Notes under the pieces: model-generated
The model's input: the letters and a program-made list of their open reading frames with translations, nothing else
Databases searched by the model: none
Told to the model about the DNA's origin: nothing
Shown here: positions 11,758-25,695 of the stretch, one piece after another
Layout of the letters: the number at the start of each line of letters is the position of its first letter
Numbering within the stretch: the stretch's first letter is position 1
Assembly: GCA_963693285.1 (NCBI GenBank)
Contig: OY848926.1
Coordinates: 935,001 to 999,000, forward strand
Direction: 5' to 3'
DNA length: 64,000 bases
Origin: Xestospongia muta
Lineage: Eukaryota; Porifera; Demospongiae; Haplosclerida; Petrosiidae
Made by a program: the position numbers and the translations under genes

Positions 11758-14700
11758 ATGGCAAGTATTGTCTACTTTCTTGCGTATTTTCTTTTGCTGT
11801 TTCCCGCAAAAATAAATGGTTAGTGTCTTATTAGATAATGAGAAGTTGACTCTTAGAAGTTATGTACTAGTTAGAGCACCAATCATCCCTTACCTTTAAA
11901 CTAGTGTGCAGAGTATGTTAGAATTGAACATACACGTGACGATGTAAGCATATATTATAGTAGGTATAGAAATGTCTATATAGACTAAGTTACACTCACT
12001 TACTACATGTATAGTTTGATTGGCTATAAATGTTCCTTTTACAATACAGCGAGGTAAAAGCCTGACTTAAATTAAAATAACAACTAACTATGGCTGAAGA
12101 CAATGAAGACTACAATACATATGCTTTAAAGTTGATATGGTCTTTTCTGATGTTCAGCCATAGATACTTAATAAATTTAAAACTTAGTTAGTAAATTTTA
12201 ATAAAATGTCTTAAAATCCCAATTTTCAAACCTCTTACAATGTAAGTGATATTTAAATTACTGTATCATCTTGACAAATGTATAGCTTGTGTTTGTTTAT
12301 ATCTATAATATCATTGTCACTGTGTGACACTTATAATTTTTTTCAATGGGTGACATTTTTAATAAATAAATTATTACAGATGTTGAAATTACTTAGTAAA
12401 TTAGCATATTTGTAAGGACACATTCTATAAGCAATAGGACTTTCATTCATGTAACCATACATTTGCTAAAAATAGTAACATAATATTATATGTTACTATA
12501 TTTAGGATTTAAAGTATAGGGAATAGAGATATAACAATGACTAATACATTGGTTATAATGATGATATATAGGTTAACAATATATGTGCAGATCGATGAAG
12601 GAAGTTGTGTATAGATTGGTATATTATAAGTTGGTAAGAACACATTGAAAACAGGTTTTTTTTAACTGATTCATTGTTACATGATATGAGCTTAACATAG
12701 CACAAACATAATATTTGTATCACAAGTAAAGTATTCCTTATATAATTATTAATATATAAAATTTTATTTAACCTTTGAAAACTGTACTGCTATATCTTTA
12801 ATTAATATAATAATACATATATGAAATTATTGAAGTATAACATAATATGTGTACATGTCATCGCATTATTAAAATAAAAGTACATTTATTATACCTGTAT
12901 GTGTATGACTAGATAACAAGAGACCACCTACCCACAACAAGATAATCATACCACATCTAGAATAAATTAAATATCTATAACACATGCTCTGCACATGTAA
13001 CCTGTAAGTTTTCTTTATAGGGAACCTCCTTAGGTACTCATGAAATGTTTACCTATACTTGTAATTTTTAATTAGTTTTTAGTTACTTTATAAACTTGTA
13101 TTTCTGATTGCTTTGTAATTATTTAGCTTTGTTCAATGGTGCTATGATTCTATATTGTAGTGGATCTACCTCATCATCCTATTACTATGGTATTGTGAGG
13201 GTCTATTACAATAATGGATGGGGTGATATATCTGTGATGATTACTACTACAATTCTACTGAAGCTGATGTCATCTGTCATCAGTTAGGATATACTGGAGC
13301 CTCTAGTTACTCTAGAGCTGGATTAGTGAGGTTAGAATTATGTAATAATCAAGGTTTGCATTATCTTCATCTAGTTATGGCACTGATTATCTATCTATGA
13401 AGATGGATGATGTCAACTGTGCTAGTAGTAGCTACCTCACTATCTTTCAGTGTTCTTTCTCTACTATCATTGATAGTGGATGTAGTTCGAGCTCTTATGA
13501 TGCTACTGTATACTGCTGTGAGTCGAATATTTTCCTTAACAACAATTATTATGTATGTTATAGATACCACTAGGATCTGGAACAGTAGTCCATTTGCTGG
13601 TATGATACGTCTTCAGGGAGGTACTTATTCTAATGCAGGACGTGTGGAGGTCTATTGTAATGGACAATGGGGAACAATATGTGATGATGGATTTGGTTCT
13701 ACTGATGCTCGAACTATCTGTAAACAACTGGGATATAACAATTACTATAGATATGATCACCTTAGTCTGTGAGTTTAATTATGTAATCTGATGATGTCAA
13801 TGTAAAATTTTGCCATATATATATAACCATAATATGGTTATATATAATATTATACTGTAAAATATTATAGTTTAGTAATCAGTGAATTAGTGATTATCTT
13901 AAAATTGAAAATCAATTTGTAATTTTTTAGCCATGGTAGTTTCAGTGAACCAATTGATTTATATATATAAAATTAATGATTTCTATATATTATATACTGA
14001 TAGTTAATATCATTAAAGGAAATTTTATTATTATAGATCTGGTAGTTACAGTCAACCTATCTGGAAGACATACATGTCTAGTTCTTCCTCTGACACATGT
14101 TATGGTACTAGTAATTCCTGTCCATCAACTTCAGTAACTAGTTGTACTCACTCTGAAGATATCACTGTGGAATGTAGTAAGTATAATTGTATTAATATTT
14201 TTACTGGCTGGTAACCAAGTGGACATGCAGTCCTATATATATATCTGTCTATGTGGTAACTGGTATGTTTGTTTTCATCCACTTACATTATTATTGTATG
14301 TGACAATTGAAGTGACAAAAATTATAGTTGTAATCAAATGATTAGTTTTGAAAATACTAATTTTGTGCTAAAATATTATGGTTTTAGAAGTTTGGAACAT
14401 GATATAGCCACATATATAGAAGCTAAATGGTATTTAGTTATATCATTATGATAGCACTTATGATAAATGTCAATAACATTCATTGGTTACCATATATGAA
14501 TTTCATCAGTTAAAAGATGTGTTTTAATTACATCATCACTTTGATGATGGTTGTGACTGATATACTTGCCTTTGCCTAAGTATAGGATTCCATAGCATCT
14601 AACTTTAAAATTGTTTATCCTTAGTATATTACTCTCTCCTCAGAAACGTTATAAGATAAACACTCTATTTCTTTATAATAATGAGCAATCATGTGTTGAT

Positions 14701-17187
14701 AACATACCAGTTAATGAAACAATGTGTCACTTTGACATTGTTTTAATGAAAGCATACAAATAGTATTTGTGACATAATTTAATTACTTGTTGCTATTTCC
14801 TTTAGCTTATAGCTCTTCCTATTCTAAAAGTTATAACACTCTGATCTCTTGTTCTGGTAAGTGATATTGATATATATCATGTACAAGTGAATTAAAAAAA
14901 CAACACTGACTGTATTTATAACCCACAGTAAGACTGCGTCTTCACTTTGATAACAAGAAAGCAGGAAATATCTAGTTCATATATATTTGACTTGATAAAG
15001 GTGACTTAGCAAACCACTTTGAATGGCACCTTATAATACTCAGAACTTATTTAATATGTCACCTAGCAAAACTTAATTATTTCTTAGGTATTGTAGTGTA
15101 AGGAAATATTGCAAAGTAGTGAGAGGTTCTGAACAGCTATTGATGAGGTATTCGTTGTTTCATGGCAATAAATTTTAATGGACAATCCCAACTATACCTT
15201 CATAAGCGTTGCTACTGCTTACCTACATAGCTTCTCCTAACTATAGGAATATTATTACTCATCTCTAGCACAACACTAATTTTTAATGTATGTTATTTAA
15301 TTTATGTAATAAATATATACCTTCCATTTAGGTTCAATTGGTAATGGTGTTGTACATCTCTATCGTAATGGATATAGCTCATCATCTTATTATTATGGTA
15401 TAGTACAGATCTATATTAACAGTACATGGGGTAATATCTGTTATGACTCTTACTACGGTTCTACTGAAGCTGATGTCATCTGTCATCAGCTAGGATATAC
15501 AGGAGCCTTAAGTTACTCTAGAGCTGGATTAGTGAGGTAAGTTTATATTAAATAAAATAAAGGTCTTTCAAAAATCTTTGTAGCTATGGTACTGACTACA
15601 GTTCGATGAGACTAAATCGTGTCAACTGTGCTAACAACAACTACCAAACTATCTTACAGTGTTCCTACTCTACATACATACATAGTGGATGTAGTTCTAA
15701 CTCTTATGATGCTACTGTATATTGCTGTATGTTTGACAGTATAGTACATCTTACATATCATTATTATTTGCAGATGCTACTAGGATTTGGAACAGTAATC
15801 CTTATCCTGGTATGATACGTCTCCAAGGAGGTAGCTATTCTAATCAAGGACGTGTGGAGGTCTACTGTAATGGACAGTCGGGAACAATATGTGATGATGG
15901 ATTTAGTTCTACTGATGCTAATACTATCTGTAAACAACTGGGATATACTGGATACGTTAGATATGATCATTTAACACTGTAAGTAGAAACTTTTAAACTT
16001 GCACAGTAATTATATTCTCACACAGACCTGGAATATCTAGTCAACCAATATGGTCAACATACATGAGAAGTAGTTCAAATGATAGGTGTTTTGGAACTAG
16101 TAATTCTTGTCCTAGTTCAGGAGTGTCCAACTGTAGTCACTCTGAAGATATCACTGTCTCTTGTAGTAAGTAATATTACTGAATGTTTTACTGTTAGTTA
16201 TGGTATAATACTTAGCATATTCACAATATTCTACTAATGAAATTACAACTGATTTCTGTTCAGCTTCTTCATCAACTTCGTCATCAGGTAGAGTAACATT
16301 GTCCATTAATAATATTTATAATATACTTCTGTCACTCTGCAGTTATTGGTCCAGTTGTTGTTGGTGCTTTAGGTGGTATATTCATTCTCATTATCATCAT
16401 AATGATAATCTCCTCTGTCATTTGTTGGTACAAACGTATTGGTATATGTGCTAAACTACGTAAGAGGAGAAGACCACGTACAACAGATAGAGATGAAAAT
16501 GATGAATTGGAGTCACATTCTTTGCTACTTAACTCTGAACTGATGGACACAACCTTAAATACTTTACCGAGTACCACTGTAAGCACAACACCTCATAATA
16601 CTGGTAATACTTTACCAAATATGGTAGTACCTCAAAGTACTCATAATCCACATGTTCAATATACTACTACCCCTTCTGCTCAAGGAGGTCACAACCCTCC
16701 ACCTTACTCCTATTTTCCACCTACTAATACAGCTTTTAGGAATCATCAACCTGTTACACATTTGACTCCTCTATATTCAGAAGTTGCATATTTACCTAGA
16801 CAACAGATATATCCCAGTACACACATAGTACCAGAGCAATCTTTATGCGTACAACAACCTCAGCAGATGAGCCTACAGTCAAATAGGTCCAATACCACAC
16901 AAAATATTGAGTTGCGAGTTCCCCAGGAGCCAGTAACAATTCAAGATACTCCTTCTCAGAACCCACCATCCCAAAACGAATCTTCCACTCAATTAACTGG
17001 TAATTCAACTACACCACAAGTTCCAGCAATTACTGCTAATAATTCCCGTATTGAGGCACATGGAGCAGGTGCCCGTACAGAGGAAACATATGAAGTGGTG
17101 GATGGGCCAGTCGTTGATGATGACAATGTCTATGAGTCTGAAGTAGGTCCACCTTCATATTCTGATCTTTACGATAATACTGCTTAA
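11758..17187 (+). CDS. Gene C: SRCR receptor with frameshifted first SRCR exon
   Basis: Signal exon 11758-11818 (MASIVYFLAYFLLLF..., phase 1). Module 1: 13127-13330 (broken), 13375-13517, 13564-13768, 14037-14176; linker 14806-14856. Module 2: 15332-15536, 15584-15726, 15774-15978, 16026-16165. Membrane/tail exon 16343-17187. The first a exon is 204 nt: one extra codon and two extra bases (GATATATCTG where paralogues read AATATCTG), so its frame is lost and a stop follows. Skipping a and b together restores the frame because both ends are phase 1, giving a 664-aa product with three SRCR domains. Module 2 has GQSGTICDD where all paralogues have GQWGTICDD. The tail is gene A-like, ending [12 protein letters not shown], with the middle PPPY changed to TPLY. 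It is either a pseudogene or a gene using exon skipping. Confidence 0.7.
13127..13330 (+). pseudogene. Frameshifted a-type SRCR exon of gene C
   Basis: Splice sites are intact (TTTAG acceptor, AG/GTTAG donor). Relative to gene D 19433-19634 the exon carries two extra bases near 13233, which shift the frame just before the ICDD motif and bring in a stop (AGT TAG). It also encodes LYCSG in place of LYRSG. Confidence 0.8.
13931..13958 (+). pseudogene. Vestigial d-type exon in intron (gene C)
   Basis: Same relic as at 3984-4011, with one further substitution (GTGAAC for GTCAAC). The functional d exon follows at 14037. Confidence 0.6.
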
Positions 17188-17777
17188 GTCAGTATCAATT
17201 TTTGGAATTTTAATTGCAAAAGTGTTTGTCTTGTTTTTATATTCTGATTTGTTATTACCATATATACATAAAAGATGACAATTTAGAGACTAGTTTAGTA
17301 CTACTGGTGATCTTTATAATATGCACATTTTCACAGTTCATTATTTTCTAATGCATATTGCATTCAAAGTCAATTTAAGAATAAACACACTATGAATATG
17401 ATATGTATAAGTCAGCTTTATTAGGACCTCTTCTTTCAGAACACCATACTTCCAAACAATTTCAACAGGCACATCAAATGAGCTGAAAGACATTCACAAA
17501 AATTGCCAGAAAATATTCATTCCTTTAACTAAAAGGCTGGGAATTTATTAAATTCACCATTGAAACATCTCCCACTGGTATAAAATGTATTTAAAAACAT
17601 ATAAAATGTATTATAAAAATATACATATAGTGATTTCTCCTTTTTTAAATTAGTTTTCATGTTGCAAACAGTTGAAAAAAACATAACTGAGTGAATCCCT
17701 TTAGGCATGAAGTTGTCGATATAGCACATTCCAGACATATTAATCAAAGACTTTGGCCTTACCTCCTATATATAGAA
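17188..17777 (+). other. C-D intergenic region
   Basis: No exon seen. It is strongly similar to the A-B intergenic region (1472-2083), including the block near 17425, and leads directly to the gene D signal-peptide exon. Confidence 0.5.
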
Positions 17778-20700
17778 ATGGCAAGCACTGTCTATTTTCT
17801 TGCGAATTTTCTGCTTCTTTTGCTGTCTCCCCAACAAATAAATGGTTAGTGTCTTAATAGATAATGAGATGTTGACTCTTAGAAATTATGTAGTATCAAT
17901 CATCCGTTACGTTTAAACTAGTGTACAGACCGTGTTTAGAATTGAACACAATGTAAGGAATGTGTTATAGTAGGGATAGAAATGTCTATAAACTAAGTTA
18001 CACTCACTTACTACGTGTAGTTTGATTGGCTATAAATGTCCCTCTTACCATACAGCGAGGTTAAAGCCTGACTTAAATTAAAGTAACAACAAACTAGGGC
18101 TGAAGACATTGAAGATTACAATACATTAGCTTTAAAGTTGATACGGTCATTTCTGATGTTCAGCCATAGATACTTAGTAAATTTGATAGTTAGTTAGTAC
18201 ATTTTAATAAAATGTTTTAAAATCTCAATCTTCAAACCTCTTACAATGTAAGTGATATTTAAATTACTGTATCATCTTGACAAATGTATAGCTTGTGTTT
18301 GTTTGAATCTATAATATCATTGTCAGTGTGTGATACTTGTAATTTTTTTCAGAGAGTGACATCCTTAATAAATAAATTATTATAGATGTTGAAATTACTT
18401 GTAAATTAGCATATTTGTAAGGATACATTATGTAAACAACAGTGCCTTTGTTAATGTAACCATACACTTACTAAAAATAGTAACATGTTATTGTACGTTA
18501 CTATATTAAGGATTTAAACTATAGGGAATAGACATAAAAAGATGACTAATACCAATAACATTCAAACAGCACATGCCCACATTGATTTTAATAATGACAT
18601 ATAGATCAGCATTACATGTACAACTGAATTTCTGTATAAATTTGTATAGTGCAGGTTGATCACAACACACTGAAATAGAAATTATGCTTTAACTCATTCA
18701 TAATCACAGATTGTATGTTTAACTCATTCATGGTCACAGATTGTATAGCTTAACTCATTCATGGTCACAGATTGTATGTTTAACTCATTCATAATCACAG
18801 ATTGTATGTTTAACTCATTTATGGTCGCTGATTGTATGCTTAACTCATTCATGGTCACAGATTGTATAGCTTAACATAGCACAAACATAATGTTTGTATC
18901 ACAAATAATTGCATTATTTCTAATAAAATTATTAAAATTCAATCTTAAATTTATAATTCTACATTATCAAATATTTTCAATTAACAGTCCATATATGGCT
19001 ATTAATTTAATATCTATAACACATGCTATACACATGTCACCTGTAGGTTTTCTTTATGGGGAACACCCTTAGTAATATATATTATTATAAGTGGCTATAA
19101 TAACAATTGTTATAACACTAGCTCATGTTTGCTAAATGATAGTGACATCATTGTGTAGGGAAGATACCAGTCACTGACTAAATAAAGTACATACACATTT
19201 CAGTTAATTATCACGACTACAATGTCTTGTAGCTATTAAATGAAGCCCATATTGATCTTCATAACTAAATGTTACCCTTTATATAAGAGCTTTAGTTCAG
19301 TTATGTTAAGGTCATGAGTATAATTCTCTACAAAAAGAGGTACTCATGAAATGTTTATCTATACTTATAATTCTTAGATAGTTTTTAGTTACTTTATAAA
19401 TTTATATTTCTGATTGCTTTTTAATTATCTAGCTTTGTCTAATGGTGCTATGACTTTATATCGTAGTGGATATGCCTCATCATCCTATTACTATGGTATT
19501 GTGAGGATCTATTACAATTATGGATGGGGTAATATCTGTGATGATTCCTACTACAGTTCTACTGAAGCTAATGTCATCTGTCATCAGTTAGGATATACTG
19601 GAGCCTCTAGTTACTCTAGAGCTGGATTAGTGAGGTTAGAATTATGTAATAATCAAGGTTTGCATTATCTTCATCTAGCTATGGGACTGATTATCAATCT
19701 ATGAAGATGGATGATGTCAACTGTGCTAGTAGTAGCTACCTCACTATCTTTCAATGTTCTTTCTCTACATACATTGATAGTGGATGTATTAACAGTAACT
19801 CTTATGATGCTACTGTATACTGCTGTGAGTATAAATATTTTCTTTAACAACAATTATATATTATGTATGTTACAGATACCACTAGAATCTGGAACAGTAG
19901 TCCATTTGCTGGTATGATACGTCTTCAAGGAGGTAGTTATTCTAATGAAGGACGTGTGGAGGTCTACTGTAATGGACAATGGGGAACAATATGTGATGAT
20001 GGATTTGGTTCTACTGATGCTCGAACTATCTGTAAACAACTGGGATATAACTATTACTATAGATATGATCATCTCAGTCTGTGAGTTTAATTATATGATC
20101 TGATGATGTCAATGTATTATTTTGCTACATGTATAACCATATATAGTTATACATGTAGCAACATTTTACATTGATCACTTTAGTCATTAAGTACTAACTA
20201 ATAAATGAAAATTTTATCCCTAAAGTCATTGCTCAGATGTAATTGTTCATAGATTGACTAGGATTACTCATCATCTATATCATGATATAGACCTGGTCGT
20301 TTCAGTCAACCAACTTGGAGTACATACATGTCTAGTTTTTACTATGACATGGTACTAGGAATTCCTCTCCATATATATAGCAAAATTGTTTAATGCAATG
20401 AAACATCATATTGTTTTGATTTCTGATGTACTGTATGAAATTGACTATTTATGTAGCTAATTATTAGAACTATGATGATTCTTAGACAAATTAGTTGCTT
20501 TGCTCTGGACTGTTATTATGGATTTGTACATAGACTTCAATGTAGTTTGTAGGGATGTATGCAATGAAATTGTCCATGTGCATGTTAATATGTTTTGTAT
20601 ATATATTATGTACTAATGCAGTAAGTTAATATTAACATTAAAGGGTATTTCATTATTATAGATCTGGTAGTTACAGTCAACCTATCTGGAACACATACAT

Positions 20701-23700
20701 GTCTAGTTCTTCCTCTGACACATGTTATGGTACTAGAAATTCCTGTCCATCTACTTCAGTAACTAGTTGTACTCACTCTGAAGATGTCACTGTGGAATGT
20801 AGTAAGTATAATTGTATTAATATTTTTACTGACTGGCAACCAAGTGGACACGCAGTCTATATTTATCTGTCCATGTGCTAACTGGTATATTTGTTTTCAT
20901 CCACTTATATTATTATTGTATGTGACAATTGAAGTGACAAAAATTATAGTTGTAATTAAATGATTAGTTTTGAAGATGCTAATTTTGTGGTAAAATATTA
21001 TGGTTTTTGAAGTTTAGAACATGACATAGCAGCATATACAGAAGCTAAATGTTATTTGGTTATGTTATTAGCACTTATGAAAGATCTCAATAACATTCAT
21101 TGGTTATCATATATGAATTTTATCAGTTAGAAGATGTGTTTTAATTACTATCATCACTTTGATCAACAATACTGTATGCAGTTTAATTATATTTGTCTGA
21201 TTGTCATATACAACAATAATTCTAATAAAACAATGAAGACAAACATAACCATGTTTAACAAATGTTTATCTTTCTCATGTAACACATGGTCCAAAACGGA
21301 CTACCTAGTTTCAGAATTAAAACTGCTTACTTTGACTGTTAAGGTATGTAGCAATCAATAAATCTAATAGCCTCTACTGTGAGCACTATGATGATGGGTG
21401 TGACTGATATACTTGCCTTTGCCTAAGTATAGGATTCCATAACATCTACCAACTTTAAAATTGTTTATCCTTAGTATATTACTGTCTCCTCAGAAACGTT
21501 ATAAGATAAACACTCTATTTCTTTATAATAATGAGCAATCATGTATAGATAATATACCAGTCAATGAAACAATGTGTCACTTTGACATTGTTTTAATGAA
21601 AGTATCCAAATAGTATTTGTGACATAATTTAATTACTTGTTGCTATTTCCTTTAGCTTATAGCACTTCTTATTCTAAAACTTATAACACCCTGACCTCTT
21701 GTTCTGGATTAATTTGTAAGTGATATTGATATATATCAGAATATAAATAATTTTGAAGTACAACTTAGTAATCATGATGTGTAGATCTTAATTATCTATA
21801 AATTCTCAAAGTATTATAGAAATGCATTAGATAAATTTGTATTTTAGTTTAGTTCTGATTTTTATATTTTATACCTTAAAACTTAATGCTATTAGTAATA
21901 TAGCATTGTGATAATTTTCTCAAGTGTATAATGTACAAGTAAATTAAAAAACTGTACTGATTGTACTCATAACCCACAGTAAGACAGAGTTTTCAGTTTG
22001 ATAACAAAAAAGCAGGAAATATCTAGTTTATATATTTTTAAATAAAGGTGACTAGCAAACAACTTTCTTTTTAGCCTCATAGTTTAATCCTGTATTTTGT
22101 TTAATCCTACGACCTATAATACATGATATAAGTGGTACTCCTTTTAAGCTATAATACCTCAAGCTATAATATAACAATGTGGTATAAAAAAGAAGTTAAT
22201 GCTTGGCAAAATTTTGACTATGATACTTACCTATGACTTAGTCATTACTTAGGTATTGTAGTGTAAGGTAACACTGCAATGTAGCGAGAAGCTCTGATCA
22301 TCTTTTGATGAGATATTCATTGTTTCTTGCCAATAAATTCAATGGACATTCCAGACCATACTTTCATAAGCATTGCAATCACTTGCCTATATATCTTATC
22401 CTAACTATGGATTATTATTATATATCTCTAGCATAACATTAATTTTTTGTTGTATGTTATAAAATTTATGTAATCAATGTATACCTTCAATCTAGCTTCT
22501 AACTCAGTTGTTAATGGTGTTGTACATCTCTATCGTAATGGATATACCTCATCATCTTATTACTATGGTATAGTACAGATCTTTTTTAACAATGCGTGGG
22601 GTAATATCTGCTATGACTCTTACTACAGTTCTACTGAAGCTGATGTCATTTGTCATCAGTTAGGATATACTGGAGCCTTAAGTTACTCTAGAGCTGGAGT
22701 GGTAAGGTAAGTTTATATTAAATAAGATAAAGCTCTTTCAAGAATCTTTGTAGCTATGGTACTGACTACAATTTGACGAGACTAAATCATGTCAACTGTG
22801 CTAACAACAACTACCTAACTATCTTACAGTGTTCCTACTCTACATACATATATAGTGGATGTAGTTCTAACTCTTATGATGCTACTGTGTACTGCTGTGA
22901 GTTTGATAGTGTAGTACATCTTATATATTATTATTACTTGCAGATGCTACTAGGATTTGGAACAGTAATCCTTATCCTGGTATGATACGTCTTCAAGGAG
23001 GTAGCTATTCTAATCAAGGACGTGTGGAGGTCTACTGTAATGGACAGTGGGGAACAATATGTGATGATGGATTTAGTTCTACTGATGCTAATACTATCTG
23101 TAAACAACTGGGATATACTGGATACGTTAGATATGATCATTTAACACTGTAAGTAGAAACTTTTAAATTTTTACAGTAATTATATTCTCACACAGACCTG
23201 GAATATCTAGTCAACCTATATGGTCAACATCCATGAGAAGTAGTTCAAGTGATAGATGTTTTGGAACTAGTAACTCTTGTCCTAGTTCTAGAGTGACCAG
23301 TTGTAGTCACTCTGAAGATATCACTATCTCTTGTAGTAAGTAATATTACTGACTGTTTTACTGTTAGTTATGGTATAATACTTAGCATATTCACAATATT
23401 CTACTAATGACATTACAATTGGAGTCTGTTCAGCTTCTTCATCAGGTAGAATCACATTGTCCATTTTTAATATTTTAATATACTTCTGTCACTCTACAGT
23501 TGTTGGTGCTGTTGTTGGAGGTACTTTAGGTGGTGCTTTCATTCTTATTATCATCATAATTATAACCTCCTCTGTTATTTGTTGGTACAAACGTATTGGT
23601 ATATGTGCTAAACTACACAAGAGGAGAAGACCACGTACAACAGATGGAGATCAAAATGATGAGATCGAGTTAGACACTTTGCTACATAATTCTGAACCAC

Positions 23701-24497
23701 AGGGGACAACCTCAAATACCAATACTATACAATCTACATCAACATCTGGTCAAAATACTTTACCAAGTACTACTGTAAACACAACACCTCATTATACTGG
23801 TAATACTTTACCAAATATGGTAGTACCTCAAGCTACTCCTAATCCACATGTTCAATATACTACTCTCCCTGCTCAAGGAGGTCACTATCCTTCACCTTAC
23901 TACTATGTACCACCTACTAATGCAGCTTTTAATAATCGTCAACCTCCTACATATATGCCTCCTACATATTCACAAGTTGCATATCCTCCTGGACAACAGA
24001 TGTATCCCAGTACATATATGGTACCAGCTCAAATTATACCTCAACAATTTCCGCAGCAATATACGATCCCACAACAGCAACAATTTTTACAACCTCAGTT
24101 GCAACAGGTGACTCCACAGTTGACCAGTTCCAATACAGCTCCAATCATTACTGGTTCTGCAACTCCTCAACAGGCAGCAACAATTCAAGATACTCCTATA
24201 CAGAATCCACCACCTCAAAGTGGGACTTCTACTACTATAGTTGCTGATGATAGTTCAACTATACCAGTACAAAGGAGCAATGAAGCAACTGTTTCTGTTT
24301 CTTCGACAATGACAGCTACAACTACTAATGTTTCTACTAGTAGTAACGAGGCGTATGGAGCAAGCAATTTCCCTCCTGTTGGTTCAGAGGAAACGTATGA
24401 AGTGGTAGGTGGACCAGCAGTTAATGAAGACACAGTTTATGAAGTTGTGAAGTCTGAAGGAGCTCCACCTTTACATTCTGCTAACAATACTGCATAA
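17778..24497 (+). CDS. Gene D: SRCR receptor, four SRCR domains, long tail
   Basis: Signal exon 17778-17844 (MASTVYFLANFLLLLL...). Module 1: 19433-19634, 19679-19824, 19876-20080, 20662-20801; linker 21656-21715. Module 2: 22496-22706, 22754-22896, 22944-23148, 23196-23335. Membrane/tail exon 23500-24497. Spliced length 2517 nt, 838 aa, open throughout. The membrane segment is FILIIIIIITSSVIC with a basic KRRRPR stop. The tail is nearly the same as gene B's (PPTYSQV; C-terminal PPLH in place of PPxY). It is the B-type partner of the C-D pair. A decayed extra d exon lies in the c1-d1 intron. Confidence 0.85.
18686..18868 (+). repeat. Minisatellite, six copies of a ~30 bp unit (gene D intron 1)
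   Basis: Six imperfect copies of the TTAACTCATTCATGGTCAC unit that is present three times in gene B intron 1. Confidence 0.9.
20122..20161. repeat. Perfect 16-bp intronic hairpin (gene D)
   Basis: Arms TTGCTACATGTATAAC and GTTATACATGTAGCAA around an 8-base loop, in the intron after the first c exon. It is the cleanest member of the hairpin family found at the same site in genes B, C, E and F. Confidence 0.85.
20291..20372 (+). pseudogene. Decayed duplicate d-type exon in gene D
   Basis: Following the acceptor GATATAG, the sequence encodes PGRFSQPTWSTYMSSFYYD and then loses seven bases relative to the intact homologue in gene F (39036-39175), shifts frame and breaks off in TATATATAG. The working d exon lies 290 bases further on (20662-20801). 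So the ancestor carried two alternative or tandem d exons here. Confidence 0.8.
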
Positions 24498-25695
24498 GTC
24501 AGTACTATTTCTAACACTCACAATTATAGTGATTCTTCACTGTTGTTGTTAAATTGTTAGTGTTTTAACTATTTTATATACATTTTACTTTTGATTGTTA
24601 TAGTACTATAAGACTCTTTTTTCAGTACTAATAGTACGTGTTTTATGTACTTTGCTGATTATTTCAAGAAAAATTATTAATTATTCATAACTAATTATAA
24701 CTACTAGCTATTATAGGCGTGGCAATCTATTTTGATAACTCATGTGTTTCTTCTACATTCTCGTGATTAAAATGGTAAATACTCTTTTTGTCAAAGATAC
24801 ATTGCTAGAACATAGTATGAAGACTTAGAAGCTATATTGTCACACATAAGACAGTGTTAACTCTACAATACCAGTTATACCACATATTTGTGTTTACCTC
24901 CAAGTATATATATATATTATATATAGAACAAATAATATAATTGGTTCTTCAATTGATTTCCTATTATGGTGATAATAATTCTGTAAAATGAATAAATCAT
25001 ATTGCAATATTTTGTGATCATTCTCACACAGACCTGGATCATTCAAACTAACAGTTCGAATGATAGTTGTTTTGGAACTATATCTAGCAGTTTTTTGTCC
25101 TAGTTCTAGTAGTTTTATATTTTGATTTGTTATAACCATGTATACATTAAAGAAGACAATTTTGCTAAGAATGTATTTGAATTCAAACCTTAGAGACTAT
25201 AGTTTAGTAGTTGGTAATCTCTATAATATATACATTTTCACATGTTCAGTTTAAGTTCCAATGCATGTTGCATTAAAAGTTTAGAAGTCAACAATCACTC
25301 ACTAATAGAGTAAATGAAAAAAAAATCTGAAGTCTTAACTTATAATTCAAAAGAATAGTATTATCAGTTCCTCTTCTTGCATACCAGGATACTTCCAAGC
25401 AATTTCAACAGCCACTTCAAATGAACTGAAAGACATTCACAGCAATTACTATAAATAGAGAAACATGTCAGAAAATGTTCCTTTAATTTAATAGAAGCTG
25501 AGAATTTAGTAAATTCAGCACTGAAATAACCCCCATTGGTATAAAGTGTGTTAGAAAATGAATATAGGGATTTTTCGATTTGTTTATTAGTTTTCATGTT
25601 GTAAATGATTGAAAAACCTAACAGAATGAGTTCAAATATGTATACACATTCCAGACATATTAATCAAAGGCTTTGGCCTTACCTCCTATAGAAAT
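24498..25695 (+). other. D-E intergenic region with relic d exon
   Basis: Closely matches 10565-11757. It contains a vestigial d exon at about 25034-25110 (acceptor CTCACACAG) and the conserved block near 25370. No intact exon seen. Confidence 0.5.

Noticed and set aside
18686..18868. CRISPR-like array
   Set aside because: Units are contiguous with no unique spacers, and the DNA is clearly eukaryotic.
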